NCBI GenBank assembly: GCA_963920665.1
Contig: OY987267.1
Span: 23,126,001-23,190,000, forward strand
DNA length: 64,000 nt
Direction of reading: 5' to 3'
Source of the DNA: Straminergon stramineum
Lineage: Eukaryota > Streptophyta > Bryopsida > Hypnales > Calliergonaceae
A program made the position numbers and the translations under genes. The notes under the pieces are model-generated. The model had not been told where the DNA came from. It saw nothing but the letters and a program-made list of their open reading frames with translations, and did no database searches. Numbering within the stretch: the first letter of the stretch is position 1; every line of letters begins with the position of its first letter. Shown one piece after another: positions 51,635 through 64,000 of this stretch.

Positions 51635-52358
51635 GGGTGATTGCACGAAACAGTTGTACTATTTTGCATCACATGTTGCATATTGATTTGATTTTTGGCC
51701 ATAACTTTTGTGTTTTGACTCCAAATGATTCAAGATTTGTAAGGAAGGTACTCATGACTATTATAGACCTTGCTTGTTTTTTTGGTAATTTTCAAAAATA
51801 ATTTACTATCCAAAAATAGAGCCCGATTCAATGTCACACTTGCTAGTTTGGAGTTTTTTAGTACTATTTTGTACCTAAATAATCGAATTTTGAGATGAAA
51901 TTTGGAAGAAATGGTCTTCTAGTAGACTTATAGCTAATGGACAAAGGAATTTTAAAAATAATTAATTATATGTGGTGTGGAAGTCTACAAAGTGAGCTTC
52001 TTTTTGCTTGCATTTGGAAACATATAAAAAATTATTTTGGTGTTCTTTTTGGTGAATGACCCTCTCCTTAGGATTGTTGCAAATGTCCAGTTTTTATTTT
52101 TTGTATTTACTTATTTTTTTACTATTTTTCCTTAATTAAAAGATCAAAGTATATATTTTCTTGAGACTTTGCACTTTTTGAGTTCCCCTACTTAGAGAAT
52201 TTTTCTATGCAATTCCTTCCATGGGTACATTCATCTTAAAGGTATATACATTAGTCATATTTTTTTCATTTAAAAAAAATTAATTTTCTAATTTTAAAGT
52301 ACTCCCCCCAAAATCAACAAAACGCAACAAATAGGATAGGTGTTTCGTGCAATCACCC
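51635..52358. mobile_element. TIR element, 724 bp, unclassified
   Basis: A perfect 17-bp terminal inverted repeat GGGTGATTGCACGAAAC at 51635-51651 is mirrored at 52342-52358. No clear target duplication and no coding frame. Confidence 0.7.
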
Positions 52359-54195
52359 AGCCCAGCAAGACTCCAGTCTCCTTTAGAGTTCCTTCCTGAT
52401 TGTTCCCCGAATCCTCTTCTCGTCCTCTTGGTCTTTATTCTTGTTCATTTCTTCTTTGTTTTGTTGAACTCGCATGGACTTTTGGGTTCGTTTGCGCTTG
52501 GATTTGAGGTGGTCCTGGTGTGCTTTCGTTCAATGTGGGATCTCGTTGACTTTGCTGGGATCTGAAGGGCCTTGGATCTTGATATTCGAGGACTTCTTCG
52601 ATCAGCTCCTGAGTCGTGATCCGTAAAGCTCTCTCTTGCCTCATCCTTCAATCTCGCTTTCTCGCTGTTCTTGATCTTCGTGCAGCATTCGGGAAGTTTT
52701 TTGAGTTTTACCGGCTGTTTTCTTTCAATTCCCAAATTGAACCGGTTTTTCAAGTACAGACTCCGGTTATTTTCTCTATTTCCCATTCAAAATCGATTTG
52801 TTTTGGGTTTTTTTCCACTGGTTTTTAGCCGCTGTTTTCAAATTGCAACCATTTTTTTTACCAATTTCACTGGCTAACTTTGAACTAGCTGCCGGTTCTT
52901 CCCAGACATTGTCTTCGTGTCCCTAGATTCTCATGCTTAGTCACGACTTGCCTCTTGCTGCCAAGTTGGACTTGTGGTTCGTCAGGTTTCCTTCAATTTT
53001 TGCTCCAGAACACATCCCTAGAGTGGTTAATATAATCCAAGGTTGAACCGTTTCATTGCATTCAAGCTATTTTAATTATCAGAAAGAGATTCAATTTATA
53101 TAAGAATTACGACTCTTAGATATTGGCATTTTATTGTACAATGGAGTACGAAAGGTCTTCAGATACAACAAATCTTTTTAAAATCACCCCGTTTCCACTA
53201 TGGGTGAAAGGGTGGCAATTAATGAGCCATTTAAAAAAAATATCTATGTCTTTTCAAAAAATGAAATAGATTCATAAGAGTAAATACACATTTTGTATTG
53301 TCTTAACTCATCACGTTAATCTTCCTTTTTCTTCTACAATATCATGTGAAGTGACATTTGGGACACTCCACATTGAATTGTAGTATTAGATAGACTCCCA
53401 TTAGTCCCATGAGAGTTCACCTTAGTTTGGGATGAATTTTATCCAAATTTCAAAGTTCATTCATCTAAAGGTTTGAGTATTTCGGTAGTAAACTAAGAGA
53501 ACTCCTTGACTTGACATTCTTATCAAGCCAAATTTTGTGAGTGTTTTTAGAGAGAGAGAGAGTTGGGTATTTTGCTTGAAAATGATGATTTATCATTTAG
53601 TAAAGTCTTCACTTCTTCTCTCACACTTGCACTCTTGGATTCTCCTTGGTAGAATGAGAGCCACTTGACTTCTTGTGTATCGATTGCTATGTTTCTCAGT
53701 TAACAAGAATGCTTTTTTCCTTCCTTGTGGTAGCAATTTTGAGTGGAAGGACAAAACTTTAGCTTCAAGTTTGTTTCTCATGCTTATAGTACTAGTAGAA
53801 GAATTGTATACAAACCTATCGCTTCCATATTCATGAGATTTGAGTAATTTTTGAGGAATATATAGGGTTTCTAGTTTTTTGCCATTTCGTAGTTGAGTCC
53901 TCGGATAGAGTGCTATGTTGTAACTTGAAATCTGGGATTTTTGAAGATTTCAAAAAATCTTGAAAATTTGAGGAGTTTTTTTCCAAAATATAGGAATTTG
54001 GAAGACTTCTAGAGTTGAGGAAATTTGAAGATTTCTGTAATCTAGGATTTTATAATTTTTTTGAAATATACATCTATGGTTCATTTTGAAAAAATATAGA
54101 ATCTTGTATATTTGAAGTTTTAGATGACTCTTAGAAAAAGAAGATTTGTATGCAAACTTGGACATTCAATTCAATAGGCATCCATACATTAAGAC
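52359..54195. other. GC-richer patch then AT-rich spacer
   Basis: 52359-53040 is pyrimidine-rich and GC-richer, resembling a retrotransposon LTR/leader or a gene 5' region. No matching second LTR, primer-binding site or protein domain is seen. The rest is AT-rich without a gene. Confidence 0.35.
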
Positions 54196-54438
54196 AGGTT
54201 GTTTATTTTGTTTTGTTTTGTTTGTTATGTTGAGATCTCCTGGACGATGCGTCCTCTAGTTGCGTGCTTGGTATTGTTGGAAAGCCCTTGGCAAGGAGGG
54301 GTGCACGGGCTCTATTTTGTGGCATTCCGACCTACGATGTGACACTTATTGAATTTCAAAGGTTTTTTTGAACAAAAAAATTAGAAAATAACTTTTACTT
54401 TCTTTTTTATTGTAGCAACGGCACACGGCACACTAGTT
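54196..54438. repeat. dispersed 244-bp repeat, copy 2
   Basis: Diverged partner of 43512-43755, same orientation. Confidence 0.65.
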
Positions 54439-54589
54439 ATTAATGTTGTAGCTTGGATTTGAATAAAATTGGTGCCTATTGCATGTAAAATTTGCCAATG
54501 AATCTGGCCGATGGAATAGTTGCTTTGGCATGTAGAATTGATTTTGAGCTTGTAATAGTGATTTTCATGGGTTGAATGGTGTTTAGGAT

Positions 54590-55025
54590 GATAAAACTAT
54601 GAAAGTGATTTGAAGTCTTTCAATCCTCTTTTGACATGTCAAATCTAAAAAATTGGTCACCAAAAAAATATGAGGTTAAAAGGCATAACATGCATTATCC
54701 TAATCAATTTGCAGTTTCTCAAAATCTATTCTACAATTCGTTTAAATGAATTTCTAATGTGATTTTTTCTCCCCAAAACTATAGTATTTGAGGCTCATTT
54801 CCAAGAGCCTTCAACACTAGAAAATCAAGATTTGTAATAGACACCTTTTGCACAAAATCTTAAATAGAAAAATCATTCATTTTCATAACCAGATTTTTGA
54901 TGCTAAAACTACATCCCAAAAGAATTGAAAAAAAATATAAACTATTATAAATAGTAACTTCGTTAGGTTTTATTAACTTCAAAGTATTGCTGACACCAGA
55001 ATTTGGTGCCTAGGGCATTTAGGGG
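54590..55025. mobile_element. right part of a TTAA-type element with the empty site for the nested copy
   Basis: Matches the outer element 42000-43366 without the nested 927-bp insertion. Ends GGGCATTTAGGGG before TTAA (55026-55029), immediately beside duplication copy B. The left end seen in the other copy is not present here. Confidence 0.7.
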
Positions 55026-55029
55026 TTAA

Positions 55030-56744
55030 TGATCAAACCATTAGAATTGAAACTTAGCTCAAGTGTAATCATTTCTCTTAGATGGAAATATCCATAGCTT
55101 GGTTATATTGTTTTGATTGTTGTTTGAAACTCTCCTCAGGTTGCAAAAGACTACACAATTATTAAAAAATTTGCCAAAAACTCCTATTTATATTCAAGCT
55201 CCTTGTCATTGTATACTTGTTGCTCCTATGTCTCTAAATTTGGCTTTCCATTCCTCATGATAAAAATTCACAACAACAAAATCAAAGGTTCAAGAATATC
55301 AATAAGAGATTGCAATACTCTAACATTCTTGTCATTGCAATTTAGAGTGGAGACAAACTTGGACATTAAAAATCAAATCTACACCAACAATAATTGTTGA
55401 ATGAGCCACCATGTGATAACTAATTAACTAATATTGTTATCAAGCCATGAGTGTATAGACATTCCAAAGTACAAAAGACTTTATACAATAGGTCTGCAAA
55501 AATCCAAAAAATGACACAAATTATAAGAATATCTAATTAGCACTTCTAGTGGTTAACTACATAGCTGTTTAAAAATTTGGTTCAAGGAATGCATCAACTC
55601 CACAAGAACTTAAATTAGTTAAGTGAACTACACCATGATTGTTCAAAGAAGCACCAAAGCATGGTTCATATTACTAAATTGCCTTAGATTTGGTTGGGTC
55701 TTGGCAATTATAGAGAATTCAGGATTCCATTAGCATGCATTTTTGAGACATGGCATGAATAAACTATGAATTCTTGAATTGCTAATTATGGCTGTACCCT
55801 AAATTACCCCCCTGAATCTCATGTCTAGAAGGTATACATTTAAGAAAGAATCTATTTGGATTAGTTTCTGTAAAATTTCAAGAGTCGGTGTACATCCTGC
55901 AGGTACATACAATTTGTTTTAGCATACATGCAAGGTAGGCCATCTGTACTGTCAGTAGTTTCCTCACAAATTCTTCACAGCACTTCCATATGTCTCAAAC
56001 GAACCAGCAAAGAGAAGACGGGGCACTTGGCTAGCTATCCAGAGGAAAGCAAATAAGCTTACATACTGTTGCTCATTACCTCAAACAAGCTTTTACACTC
56101 ACAAAATATTGATTATATGCTAATGTAAATTGAACAGAACACCACATCAGTACTAAGAGAATGTAAAACTAATGTCAAATTAATGTTAACCAAATGATAA
56201 ATTATAAGTTATCAATGTGTATCAAGATTATGCCAATGCAGTAAATATGAGTAACACCAATGAGTTATAATGATATCAACTCAAATACAACTGAATTTGA
56301 GTATTATAAGAATTCATTGCCTATAACCTAACCCTTTAATTTTCATTTCTACAAAAGTACAAGCATAACCAGCGCAAAGGCTAGGGCTACAGGTCAAGGC
56401 AAAATATCAATGGGAGGGCAAAGAGGAATCTGCCCATAAGTCTAAACTTCGAGTATATCCACAAACATTAATGGCAGAAGGCTATCAAACATGACTCTTG
56501 GGTAGGAATTCTAGTAATATGGTTCGCTGGTTGGAATATTAGTCCGTACCTTGAGGAACAAAGAGCTACGATACGAGTGGCTCGGATTTTGAGTCAGGGC
56601 CTACTCAAACTTCCTTCCTCACATTCACCGCACATCCCTGCGGATGAAGCTGCTGTCGAAATGGCTCCTTTCCGACGGTCCGGAGACAACAAATGCTTTG
56701 AGGGGCAGTCACAGCGTGAAGCAATACGCATGATGCAATCATCA
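55030..56744. other. 3' flank of kinase gene copy B
   Basis: Counterpart of 3148-5249, non-coding. Confidence 0.6.
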
Positions 56745-59700
56745 TCAAGGACCGTGTCCTTTGTGACGAAGGCGTTCAAAGTATTTCGAGAAACTGCTGC
56801 TTCGACCAAGTCCACAAACCAAAGACTCAGGCACGGCCCGCATTTCAAAGACGGCCTCAAGAAAACCTTGTATGTCTCCAGATTTCATTTTATCACAGGC
56901 ATCGAAATCCAGGTTCGTAAAGTAGGCGTCGGCGCACGCTGGGGCTTCCTTGAGGCCGAGCTCGGCACTTGCTTCAGCAGGAAACAAATCGTGAATATGT
57001 TCACGTTCCCTAAACAAAATGGTGGCAGCGTCTTGCAAACAAAATGGAACAAATTTGGATGCTTCCTGAGGATTTCTCATACTTGGGAGAACCTCAACAA
57101 AACTTGGTGGAATCTCCCAATACGAACACAAGAAATTAAGGATGAATTCCTTACTCCGGTTAACTGAGAATGTCTTCCTTTTACTAGCAACAATACCAAC
57201 ACGAATGACTATTCCACTTGATCCCAGTTTCTCTCGTATATACCCAATGATCGTCGCTGCGTTTTTAATTTCAGCTTTTGTTTTAACCTCCCAACAGGTT
57301 CGCCAAAGCTTATCCTTCGCTTCATCATCCTTCAAGTCAACTTTTATGATCAAATCCTCCACGCGTTGGCCATTGTCATAGAACCGCTTCAACAACGAGA
57401 AATCCTCATACAGTTTAGTTCCAGTCACTAGCATTTGTACTGGAACTCCATTAAGCTCCTTGGTGATGTCCGCCCATTGCAAGGCATTCGGAAGGTCATT
57501 CCTGCTCTCGCAGACATACCACACCATATGTAATCTCGAGCTACTATTTGGGAACGGTGTAGCGTCTTCGGGAGAATAACGTAAGTCATCATTCCAAGCA
57601 GCCTTCAATTTATCTTGGTGCCAGCGTTTGTTCCTCGCTTTCACAAATCTCATAATGTCCTTGTAGTCTATGGAGTCAGCTTCATTCGTTGCAACTCGGT
57701 ACAGACAAAGAGGCGGCGAAACACTCACACTTTCTTTCAAGAGAATGTGATCTTCCATAATGTGCCCTGAAGCCCCACATATCGACATGCAGGTCGCTTC
57801 CACTACCTCCGCATTCCCTAGCACAAGGATTCTTAACGGTCGAACGCCAGACTCAAAAGTCATTCTACCGCTCTGCGCCAGAGCAATTTATCACTGATTT
57901 AGCCAAAACTCACCAACATACAGTATCCGAAGAAATAACCTGGATTCGTGATGTATTATTCTAGGACTAACATATGGGGAGGTCATAATACTATTAATTG
58001 AATAGTAATTTGTGTCCAGTTCTCTTGGACTGAGAGGGAAAATATTGTTATCCATAGCACTGTATTGAAAGCGAGTCCTACGATGAACCAGAAAACGCTC
58101 TCGGACGTTATTGATTTAAAGAGTAAAACTTAGCACTGTGTCCAACAACTTCCTTAAGCCTCGAGGCTCAAGGAGATTATCTAATCCATACCGCTCGCTC
58201 AAGCCAAAAGGGGTATGCGAGTTTAGGCATGCATGATTGAAGAAATATTGGCTCTCGATTGATGTAGGTGGATTATCACATCACAATACTCAAATTCTCG
58301 AATAAACTTCGTCACTATACGTGGCACGGAAGTACGTCTCTAAACAAAACACTGGAAGAAATTGCACTGACCTCTGAAGAACTTGGTCCAGATTGATCTC
58401 CATCGTGACCACCACCTACATCGAGAAACTTGTCAGCGGTAAGCAGAAATCGTTTCTCAATATCGACAAAAGAAGTTGCCACTCAAATATGGTGCAACCG
58501 ATCCCTAAAATCCCGAAGCCAATCAGAACCCCACAGATCTCTCATAACCAAGTCATTTGATAGAAAATGCAAGACTCAGTGGAAGTCCACAAGAGATGTA
58601 CTGACTTGTGAGAAGCATCATGGCCTTCAATTTTCTCAGTCTTTCACAAATTGCAGAGAATGAAGCAGGTCGTTGGGAAGGCTTTGGATGCCAACAGTCC
58701 TCGAGAAGAGAAGTTAACTCAGCAGGACAATTAGTAGGCAAGCTAGGTCTACCGCCATCCTTCACGAACTCACGTAACCTATCCATTCCACGAGCGCTTC
58801 GCACTATGTCTTCGTAAGGCTCACAGCCAGTCAAGATGCAGCTGCAAGTAACGGCAAACGAGAACATGTCTGCCTTCAACGATTGCCCGCGGATCTTGTC
58901 TTCGCCGGGATCACGAGTAAACTCCGGAGCTCTGTACCTTGTAGTTCCAACATTCGGAGTCTGATTTGAGGACTTTTCAATCGCTGCACGCACTTTCGCC
59001 AGCCCGAAGTCAGCCACTTGCAATTCCAACACTGCACCGTCTTGTCCACTCAACAGCTTTACCAGTATGTTCTCTGGTTTCATATCTCTATGAGACACAC
59101 GATGAGTATCACTCAAGTACTCCATGCCTTCACATACTTGCAAGATCATGTCTACAGCTTCAAGGGGAGGCACAGAGGACCCTGTTGGTACTGACTTTAA
59201 ATATTCTAGTAAATTCATTGAGAGCTTTTCCATCATAAGATACTGCTTCCCATCTGAATTCTTGTGAACCAGTACCAAGTTCACAATATTTGGATGACAG
59301 CATTTCTCCAGAATAGCAACCTCCGTCTCCAGAGTTCCATCATTGGCTAATGGGATTTTGATGGCAAATTTTGTTTCCTTCCACTTGAAATTGTAAACTT
59401 TACCAAATCCACCTCTTCCAATGCGTTCTCCTTTCCTTTTGAATGGTGGAACTTCAAGGCCGGCATCAGCAACCACTGGGTCTGTCTCCTCCTTGAATCG
59501 ACGCAGCAGGGTCGCACAAATTTTTTGGTGACCGCCAGACTTTTGAACATGTTTTCCGAGCACGTCTTTGAAATCGTTGAAGTCCTTCTCTACTATTCTC
59601 TTAGTCTTCTCTACAAGTGACCTGACCTTCTCCTTCCAATCAAATCCTTCAAGCGTCTCGGGGGTCACTGGCTCACCATTGGCACCTCTTACGCGTTCAA

Positions 59701-60028
59701 TCAAGAAGCTGCACCAATCTAACTCTACGTAGTACTTGATAAACCTTTCTTTATGTGCCGAAACTTTGATGGCTGCTAAAACAAAATCACCTTCCCCCTT
59801 GTAGCAGCAGTCGCCTGTAAAGGTTTTCACCCTGTGTACCACTCGGCAAAGTTCACGGAAAATTTTGCTATACTGTGCTGGATGTCTCCAGGATGTTTCC
59901 TGCGCAAAGTCCAATGTCTCCTTTACCTTCAATCGCAACCATGAGCATTGCCCTCGGTGAAGTTTGATCGATTCTGCAGTAGGAAATTTCTTTGTCAGAT
60001 CTCGCGCCTTCCGTAGGTCCTCTGACAT
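56745..60028 (-). CDS. DUF1221-like / protein kinase / degenerate GTPase-like fusion, copy B
   Basis: Exons: A 60028-58606, B 58415-58372 (44 nt), C 57872-56745; 864 residues. Same order as copy A: helical DUF1221-like N-terminus, kinase with canonical loop GRGGFGKV (204-211), Lys224, HRD 313-315, DFG 340-342, APE 367-369, Gly/Ser linker GGHDGDQSGPSSSE, and the GTPase-like C-terminal part with GNAEVVEATC in place of a functional P-loop. Copy A's first ATG is ATA here, so translation should start at the next Met, MSEDLRK, which both copies share. Exon C carries an internal ATG at 57863, so a separate GTPase-like product cannot be excluded; copy A lacks it. The kinase frame can also run to a stop at 58553 (491 residues). 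No frameshift or stop in any exon, so it is likely functional. Confidence 0.8.
57873..58371 (-). other. intron B-C of kinase gene copy B
   Basis: 499-nt phase-0 intron, donor TCAGAG|gtcagt, acceptor ctctggcgcag|AGC. Same borders as copy A. Confidence 0.7.
58416..58605 (-). other. intron A-B of kinase gene copy B
   Basis: 190-nt phase-1 intron, donor ACAA|gtcagt, acceptor ttctcgatgtag|GTGG. The donor is weaker than in copy A, which could favour the kinase-only form. Confidence 0.6.
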
Positions 60029-60113
60029 GTTTGCCAGCTTCGATATTCCAATCTTTTTTGCTCATCATGAGACCCAAAAGTCTAAAGCCTTTCAGGATGG
60101 CAGAAGAATCCCC

Positions 60114-60296
60114 CTACAGCAAGATGGAAAATAAGATGGAGGTAGCCGAAGATGGTGGTGCAACGTTTTCTACCCGATCGAACAACGCCACCAAGCAACG
60201 AGTCCATACTTGTTTCTTAAACTCAGAGAGAATCCGTTGGTATTTCCTTTCCTCCAATCTGAATACATCGTTGTCTTCCTCCAGCACAATGATATC
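60114..60296 (-). other. conserved open stretch upstream of kinase gene copy B
   Basis: Counterpart of 8623-8820: RLEERKYQRILSEF and KKQVWTRCLVALFDRVENV, preceded by TTTAG. Possible leader exon; function unknown. Confidence 0.3.
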
Positions 60297-63296
60297 CTAA
60301 ATTCTCCCTTGTACGCCTGTCCAAGCTTCTTCCAAGCAGAACCTCTCTCGCTCCTGCAACAGTAGACACCAGTTCTCCCGTGAGCTACACTACCATTTCA
60401 CTGCAACATGACATAGCATCTCTCAGGTAACAGCAAGAACATGCATTTCTCAATCCTGAATTTCTGAAATAGCGAAGAATTCAGTCCAGGAATTGTTTCG
60501 CCAAGCTGGCTGGCTCCAGAACTCACTTCACTGGTGATTAATGTTCTCGACAGAACGTTAAGCATAGATAAACAGTACAGAACCTATCATTCTCAGGGGC
60601 CGTTTATCCAGACCCATAGGCCGGCAAGATTGTCAGGGACTAAGAAACGTGAAAATAAAGCCTCAAGATGAGAAATAATATGGGAATGACGAGGGATGTT
60701 ATTTCCATAACAAGGTTCTAGAAAGAGGGACTACATGATCATGCGAAAGGGCAAAAGTCTGATCATATCCAATGGTCAGTTGCCAGTTTGCCTCCTCTAC
60801 AAAAGTGGGCTCCATTGAGGTTATATGGAGCGTGCATCAGAACACGACCTACATGTCATCACCGAACTAAAACAGATAAATACTTTGTTTTCAACTTCTC
60901 ATATCTAGAAATATTACTATTTCCATTAGATTTGGAATCCACTTTGGCGACGCCAGGGCTTAGTAGAAATCTCTTCACAAACAGTAAGAAAATTCACGGT
61001 GGGAAAACAAATAACACTACAACGCAGATGGAAAGAATGAAGCTCTTGCATATAATGCACAACGGGTTCAAAAAGTCACAGACATCGACCATCTCTAGCG
61101 ACTCATGACCAGGTGCACAGAGATGAGCTTCAACCCTTGACACATCTTGCGGTGCACAGAGATAATGAGTAAAACCTACCTACACCATCGTTGGGCCGGG
61201 CGTACAGAACAGTGGTGACTGAGCTAAATGAAGAAAAAACTACTCCAGCGTTGTGATTCTGAGCATTAAGGCTCGCGGCGGACCAGCAACTCGATCGCAG
61301 CACGTTCGCGGCGTGCGTGGCGTGGCGTGGGGTGTAAGGGGCGAATGAGTATGCTTGCTCCGGCAGCCCCGATGATCTAAAGCTTCTGGGCCTGGCCCAA
61401 GGATGGTTGTGTGTGCGAGGACCCTGCCACTTGCTGCGGTTCTCCAGAAAAGGCCTGCGACACACGTCTTTAATTTGGAAATGAGCGGACAAACTGCGAA
61501 CTCAGAGGAGGTGCCGTGCATGATCACTCGGGGCTCCGAACTTCCGCAGCACAAGTGTAATCATCCGATGAGCCTCCGGAACCCAACTTGCCTGCTCGCA
61601 GACAGAGCTAGAATTCGCTTCAAAGGTACTGTTCGATGAATACTCTATCATTCTTCTGTTTACTTCGCGTGGTTCCGAAATAAGCTTAAGGTTGGCGCCC
61701 TACCTGTTATCGAAGCAGCAGAGGATGAATACAGTGGTCATTAAGACAATAGATTCTCAATTGGTGCATTCAAGATGATTGCTCAGTAGAAGAATTCCTT
61801 AATAAAAAGTTTCCTACAGTAGCAGCCCTAAACGTCACCGTTTTGGAAAACACTGAAAAGTCTCAGCCTGAGTGAGGGGCCAGCTGTGACGTTGAAGAGT
61901 CAACAGTGGAGCGTTGATCCCATGCTAAAAACATAAGAAAGCAACGTCTTTTGGGGATCGGCGTCAAAATAATGAAAAGAGAACAATTGGTTCTTCATCA
62001 CGAAGGGGACTCAAAATTGAAGCCACCCTGTTGCGCGTTGCGTTCATCGTCCGTTTGGCCGACCAACTGCGATAATAAGCCCAGGCTCACCAAATCCAGT
62101 CCCTAAATTCCTGACCTAGAGGTCTTTAACCACGTCGTACGGAATGAGTGTCACGGTCTCCCTAAGTCTGGCACGAACCCGCCTTTGGCGCTTCAAATCC
62201 ACTAATCTCCACGAGCAATTGGTAACGTTCGATTGCCAAGAAAAAAATGCAAAAGAGGTTTTTCCTTGACAACCTAAGACATATCTACTGTAGATTCAAG
62301 TTCGTACAGTTCCACACATCTTTCCCATTGCAGTGCCCATACATCTGAAAAACGAATTGCTATTCCAAAGCTAACCTCTGAAATACGAACCTGCACTCAC
62401 GAAGATCCATTAACAATATTCCAGAGACCTAAGCATCACGACGACCAAAACTAAAGCTATCGGACGCCATCCCTCCTCGAACAATCAAGCATCAAAAGTA
62501 AGATATACAAATCAAACATAAGTCGCGCAAGCACCAATGACATAGTCCACCGCCGGCAGGTTTGATCGAGCAGCCTCTGAAGCAAGTCTTCACATCCTCA
62601 ACGGAACGTGAACACCGACACAAGACATGCACGAATCTGAGCAAGAGCAAAGTCGGTACGGGCTTACCTGTTACTCTCAAGTTTTGCATGGATCCCGCGC
62701 TGGCCCCAGCAAGGACCCTATCACAAGCTGCCTTGTAAACTTCGTCCGGAGTTCGAACTCTCCACCACGAAAATCGTGCTGCCAGTCCTTTGCTTCTCCC
62801 GTCTCGTAAAGACCTGCCGCACGGGGTCCCGTTCAGCTGTTGCAGGCCACTTTGTTCGCGAATGCTCCCTCCACCAGACGGACAGGTCCTCAGTTCCTCA
62901 GGCTGCGTAACGCTCTGGAGCAGGTGTCTTCCCGCTAGCTGCCATTGCAACCTCGAATCAGGCGTGTGCTTGCATTCCTTGCGAGACGGAGATGTCACCA
63001 TCCATGCACCCGGTCGTTGGTGAGGATGCCTTACCTTTCTTCTGCGAAGGACGACGGAAGGATCGTGCTCTTGCTTGGTTTGGGGGTAACTTTAACTTAA
63101 TTAAGTCGGAGGTGCAGACAGAATGCTTTTCCGCGTTGACCTTCAGTTGGTTTTTTTCTCACACGAGGAAGATGATGACCGACTGAGTGAAACGCGGGCG
63201 GGGCCACTGTGCAAAAACGTGTCGCTGTACTCGTATTGGCTTTTCAGTATGTTTTTTTGGAACGAATGAATTAAAAAATCTCTGCATGAGAGGGAT
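60297..63296. other. upstream flank of kinase gene copy B
   Basis: Counterpart of 8821-12012, including the GC-rich CpG patch (about 61260-61470). Non-coding by lack of frame conservation. Confidence 0.5.
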
Positions 63297-63451
63297 GTCC
63301 ATCGGGAAAGCACCCCTCGCTGCTTCAATATTGTTGCAGTACAGTTTCAATGGGGATACAGTAGGGGTAGTCACAGTTCCTCCATCCTCTACATTTTCTG
63401 TGGAGAATGGGGACGTGCCTGTTAGCGGTTGGCTACCCCCGTGCGTTGTGA

Positions 63452-63555
63452 AAAGGAATCTTTTTGTTGGAAGAAATTTTGTACGCGTCCATTCTTCTGC
63501 TCCGGAGGAGAAGAATAGACGCATACAAAATTTCTTCCAACAAAAAGATTCCTTT
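63452..63555. repeat. 104-bp near-perfect palindrome with no spacer
   Basis: Arms 63452-63503 and 63504-63555 match at 49 of 52 positions (AAAGGAATCTTTTTGTTGGA mirrored as TCCAACAAAAAGATTCCTTT). Two of the three mismatches would be G:U pairs in a minus-strand RNA. It lies just outside the right border of the duplication and is absent beside copy A. Could be a fold-back insertion or a hairpin RNA source. Confidence 0.9.
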
Positions 63556-64000
63556 CGGCACTGTAGTTCCACTCCGCAATTGCCGTTTTCACCTCCGGTT
63601 GAAGCATACTTTACTCTGAACTAAGGTAGACAAGCTTATTACCACCCTGATTTGCAATTTGACTATGTTGGGGCCATTTCCAAGAAGGTAAAATATTTTT
63701 CATAGATGTGTGCTTGTTTCATGAGTCGAACTCAAGTGGAATTATAATTTTCTGATCAAATTGTAATTTCTATGAATTTTTGAAGTGGTCTGCCCTGAAA
63801 TGACAAAACCGTTTGTAAACTAGAGTCATAAATGTCCTAGAAACAACCTAAAACCGCCATTTCTTGTATTTATTAGCATTTGGGAATTGACCAATAAAGG
63901 AGTGACACGATACCCTAAATGACATTAATTCTCTGATTTTGTCAGAATCTGAAGCAAATTTGACTAATTTCTGGACAGATTTTGTTGCTTAAACGAACGG
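63556..64000. other. terminal intergenic DNA
   Basis: No gene recognised before the window edge. Confidence 0.4.

Larger units (their letters stand above)
55030..63296. repeat. segmental duplication, copy B
   Basis: Direct repeat of 3148-12012. Its left border coincides with the TTAA of a transposon end; its right border lies about 155 bp before the 104-bp palindrome. Lacks the 4440-4815 stretch of copy A. Confidence 0.93.

Noticed and set aside
52359..53040. LTR of a retrotransposon
   Set aside because: No second LTR, primer-binding site, polypurine tract or gag/pol sequence could be found in the window.
62492..63001. 169-codon minus-strand open frame
   Set aside because: The frame is not kept in the duplicate copy, and composition is Cys/Arg/Ser-rich without domain features.
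63187..63624. overlapping plus and minus frames encoding similar peptides
   Set aside because: The likeness is a direct result of the palindrome at 63452-63555, not of coding selection.
1..64000. tRNA, rRNA or CRISPR features
   Set aside because: No T-loop plus acceptor-stem combinations, rRNA-like blocks or regularly spaced short repeats were found by reading; a covariance-model scan was not possible.

Overview
The window looks like nuclear DNA of a land plant. It has GT-AG introns, a BAHD acyltransferase, an LHT-type amino-acid transporter, plant-type receptor-like cytoplasmic kinases, and CACTA and Stowaway-like MITEs. Compact GC-richer genes sit in very AT-rich, transposon-filled DNA. 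A seedless plant, perhaps a moss, is my best guess, but this is an inference from the kinase family and overall texture.

Layout. (1) 13-1688 (+): a two-exon BAHD acyltransferase with both hallmark motifs. (2) 3148-12012 and 55030-63296: two direct copies of an 8-9 kb segment, about 43 kb apart. Each carries one minus-strand gene, which I reconstruct as three exons. It encodes an N-terminal DUF1221-like region, a complete RD protein kinase, and a C-terminal domain resembling a GTPase fold that has lost its nucleotide-binding motifs. Both copies are open (869 and 864 residues). (3) Between the copies lies a transposon field holding one intact gene: an eight-exon LHT-like transporter at 33146-38064 (+).

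The transposon field is dominated by elements that end in (C/T)CCCTAAAGGACC-like inverted repeats flanked by TTAA. I find nine paired copies, a tenth tentative pair and a single-ended fragment; one copy is nested in another. A related empty site at 54979-54982 supports a TTAA target duplication, which points to a piggyBac-like family. No transposase for it is visible. There are also a CACTA MITE with a 3-bp target duplication, a Stowaway-like element, a long fold-back element, several unclassified TIR elements, a minisatellite inside a TIR element, and the 3' end of a LINE. A 104-bp palindrome with no spacer lies at 63452-63555.

I see no operon-like relation among the genes. The BAHD enzyme (acyl transfer to a metabolite), the amino-acid importer and the kinase pair appear to be independent loci. 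The kinase/pseudo-GTPase pair is the most unusual coding content; the TTAA family is the most unusual non-coding content.
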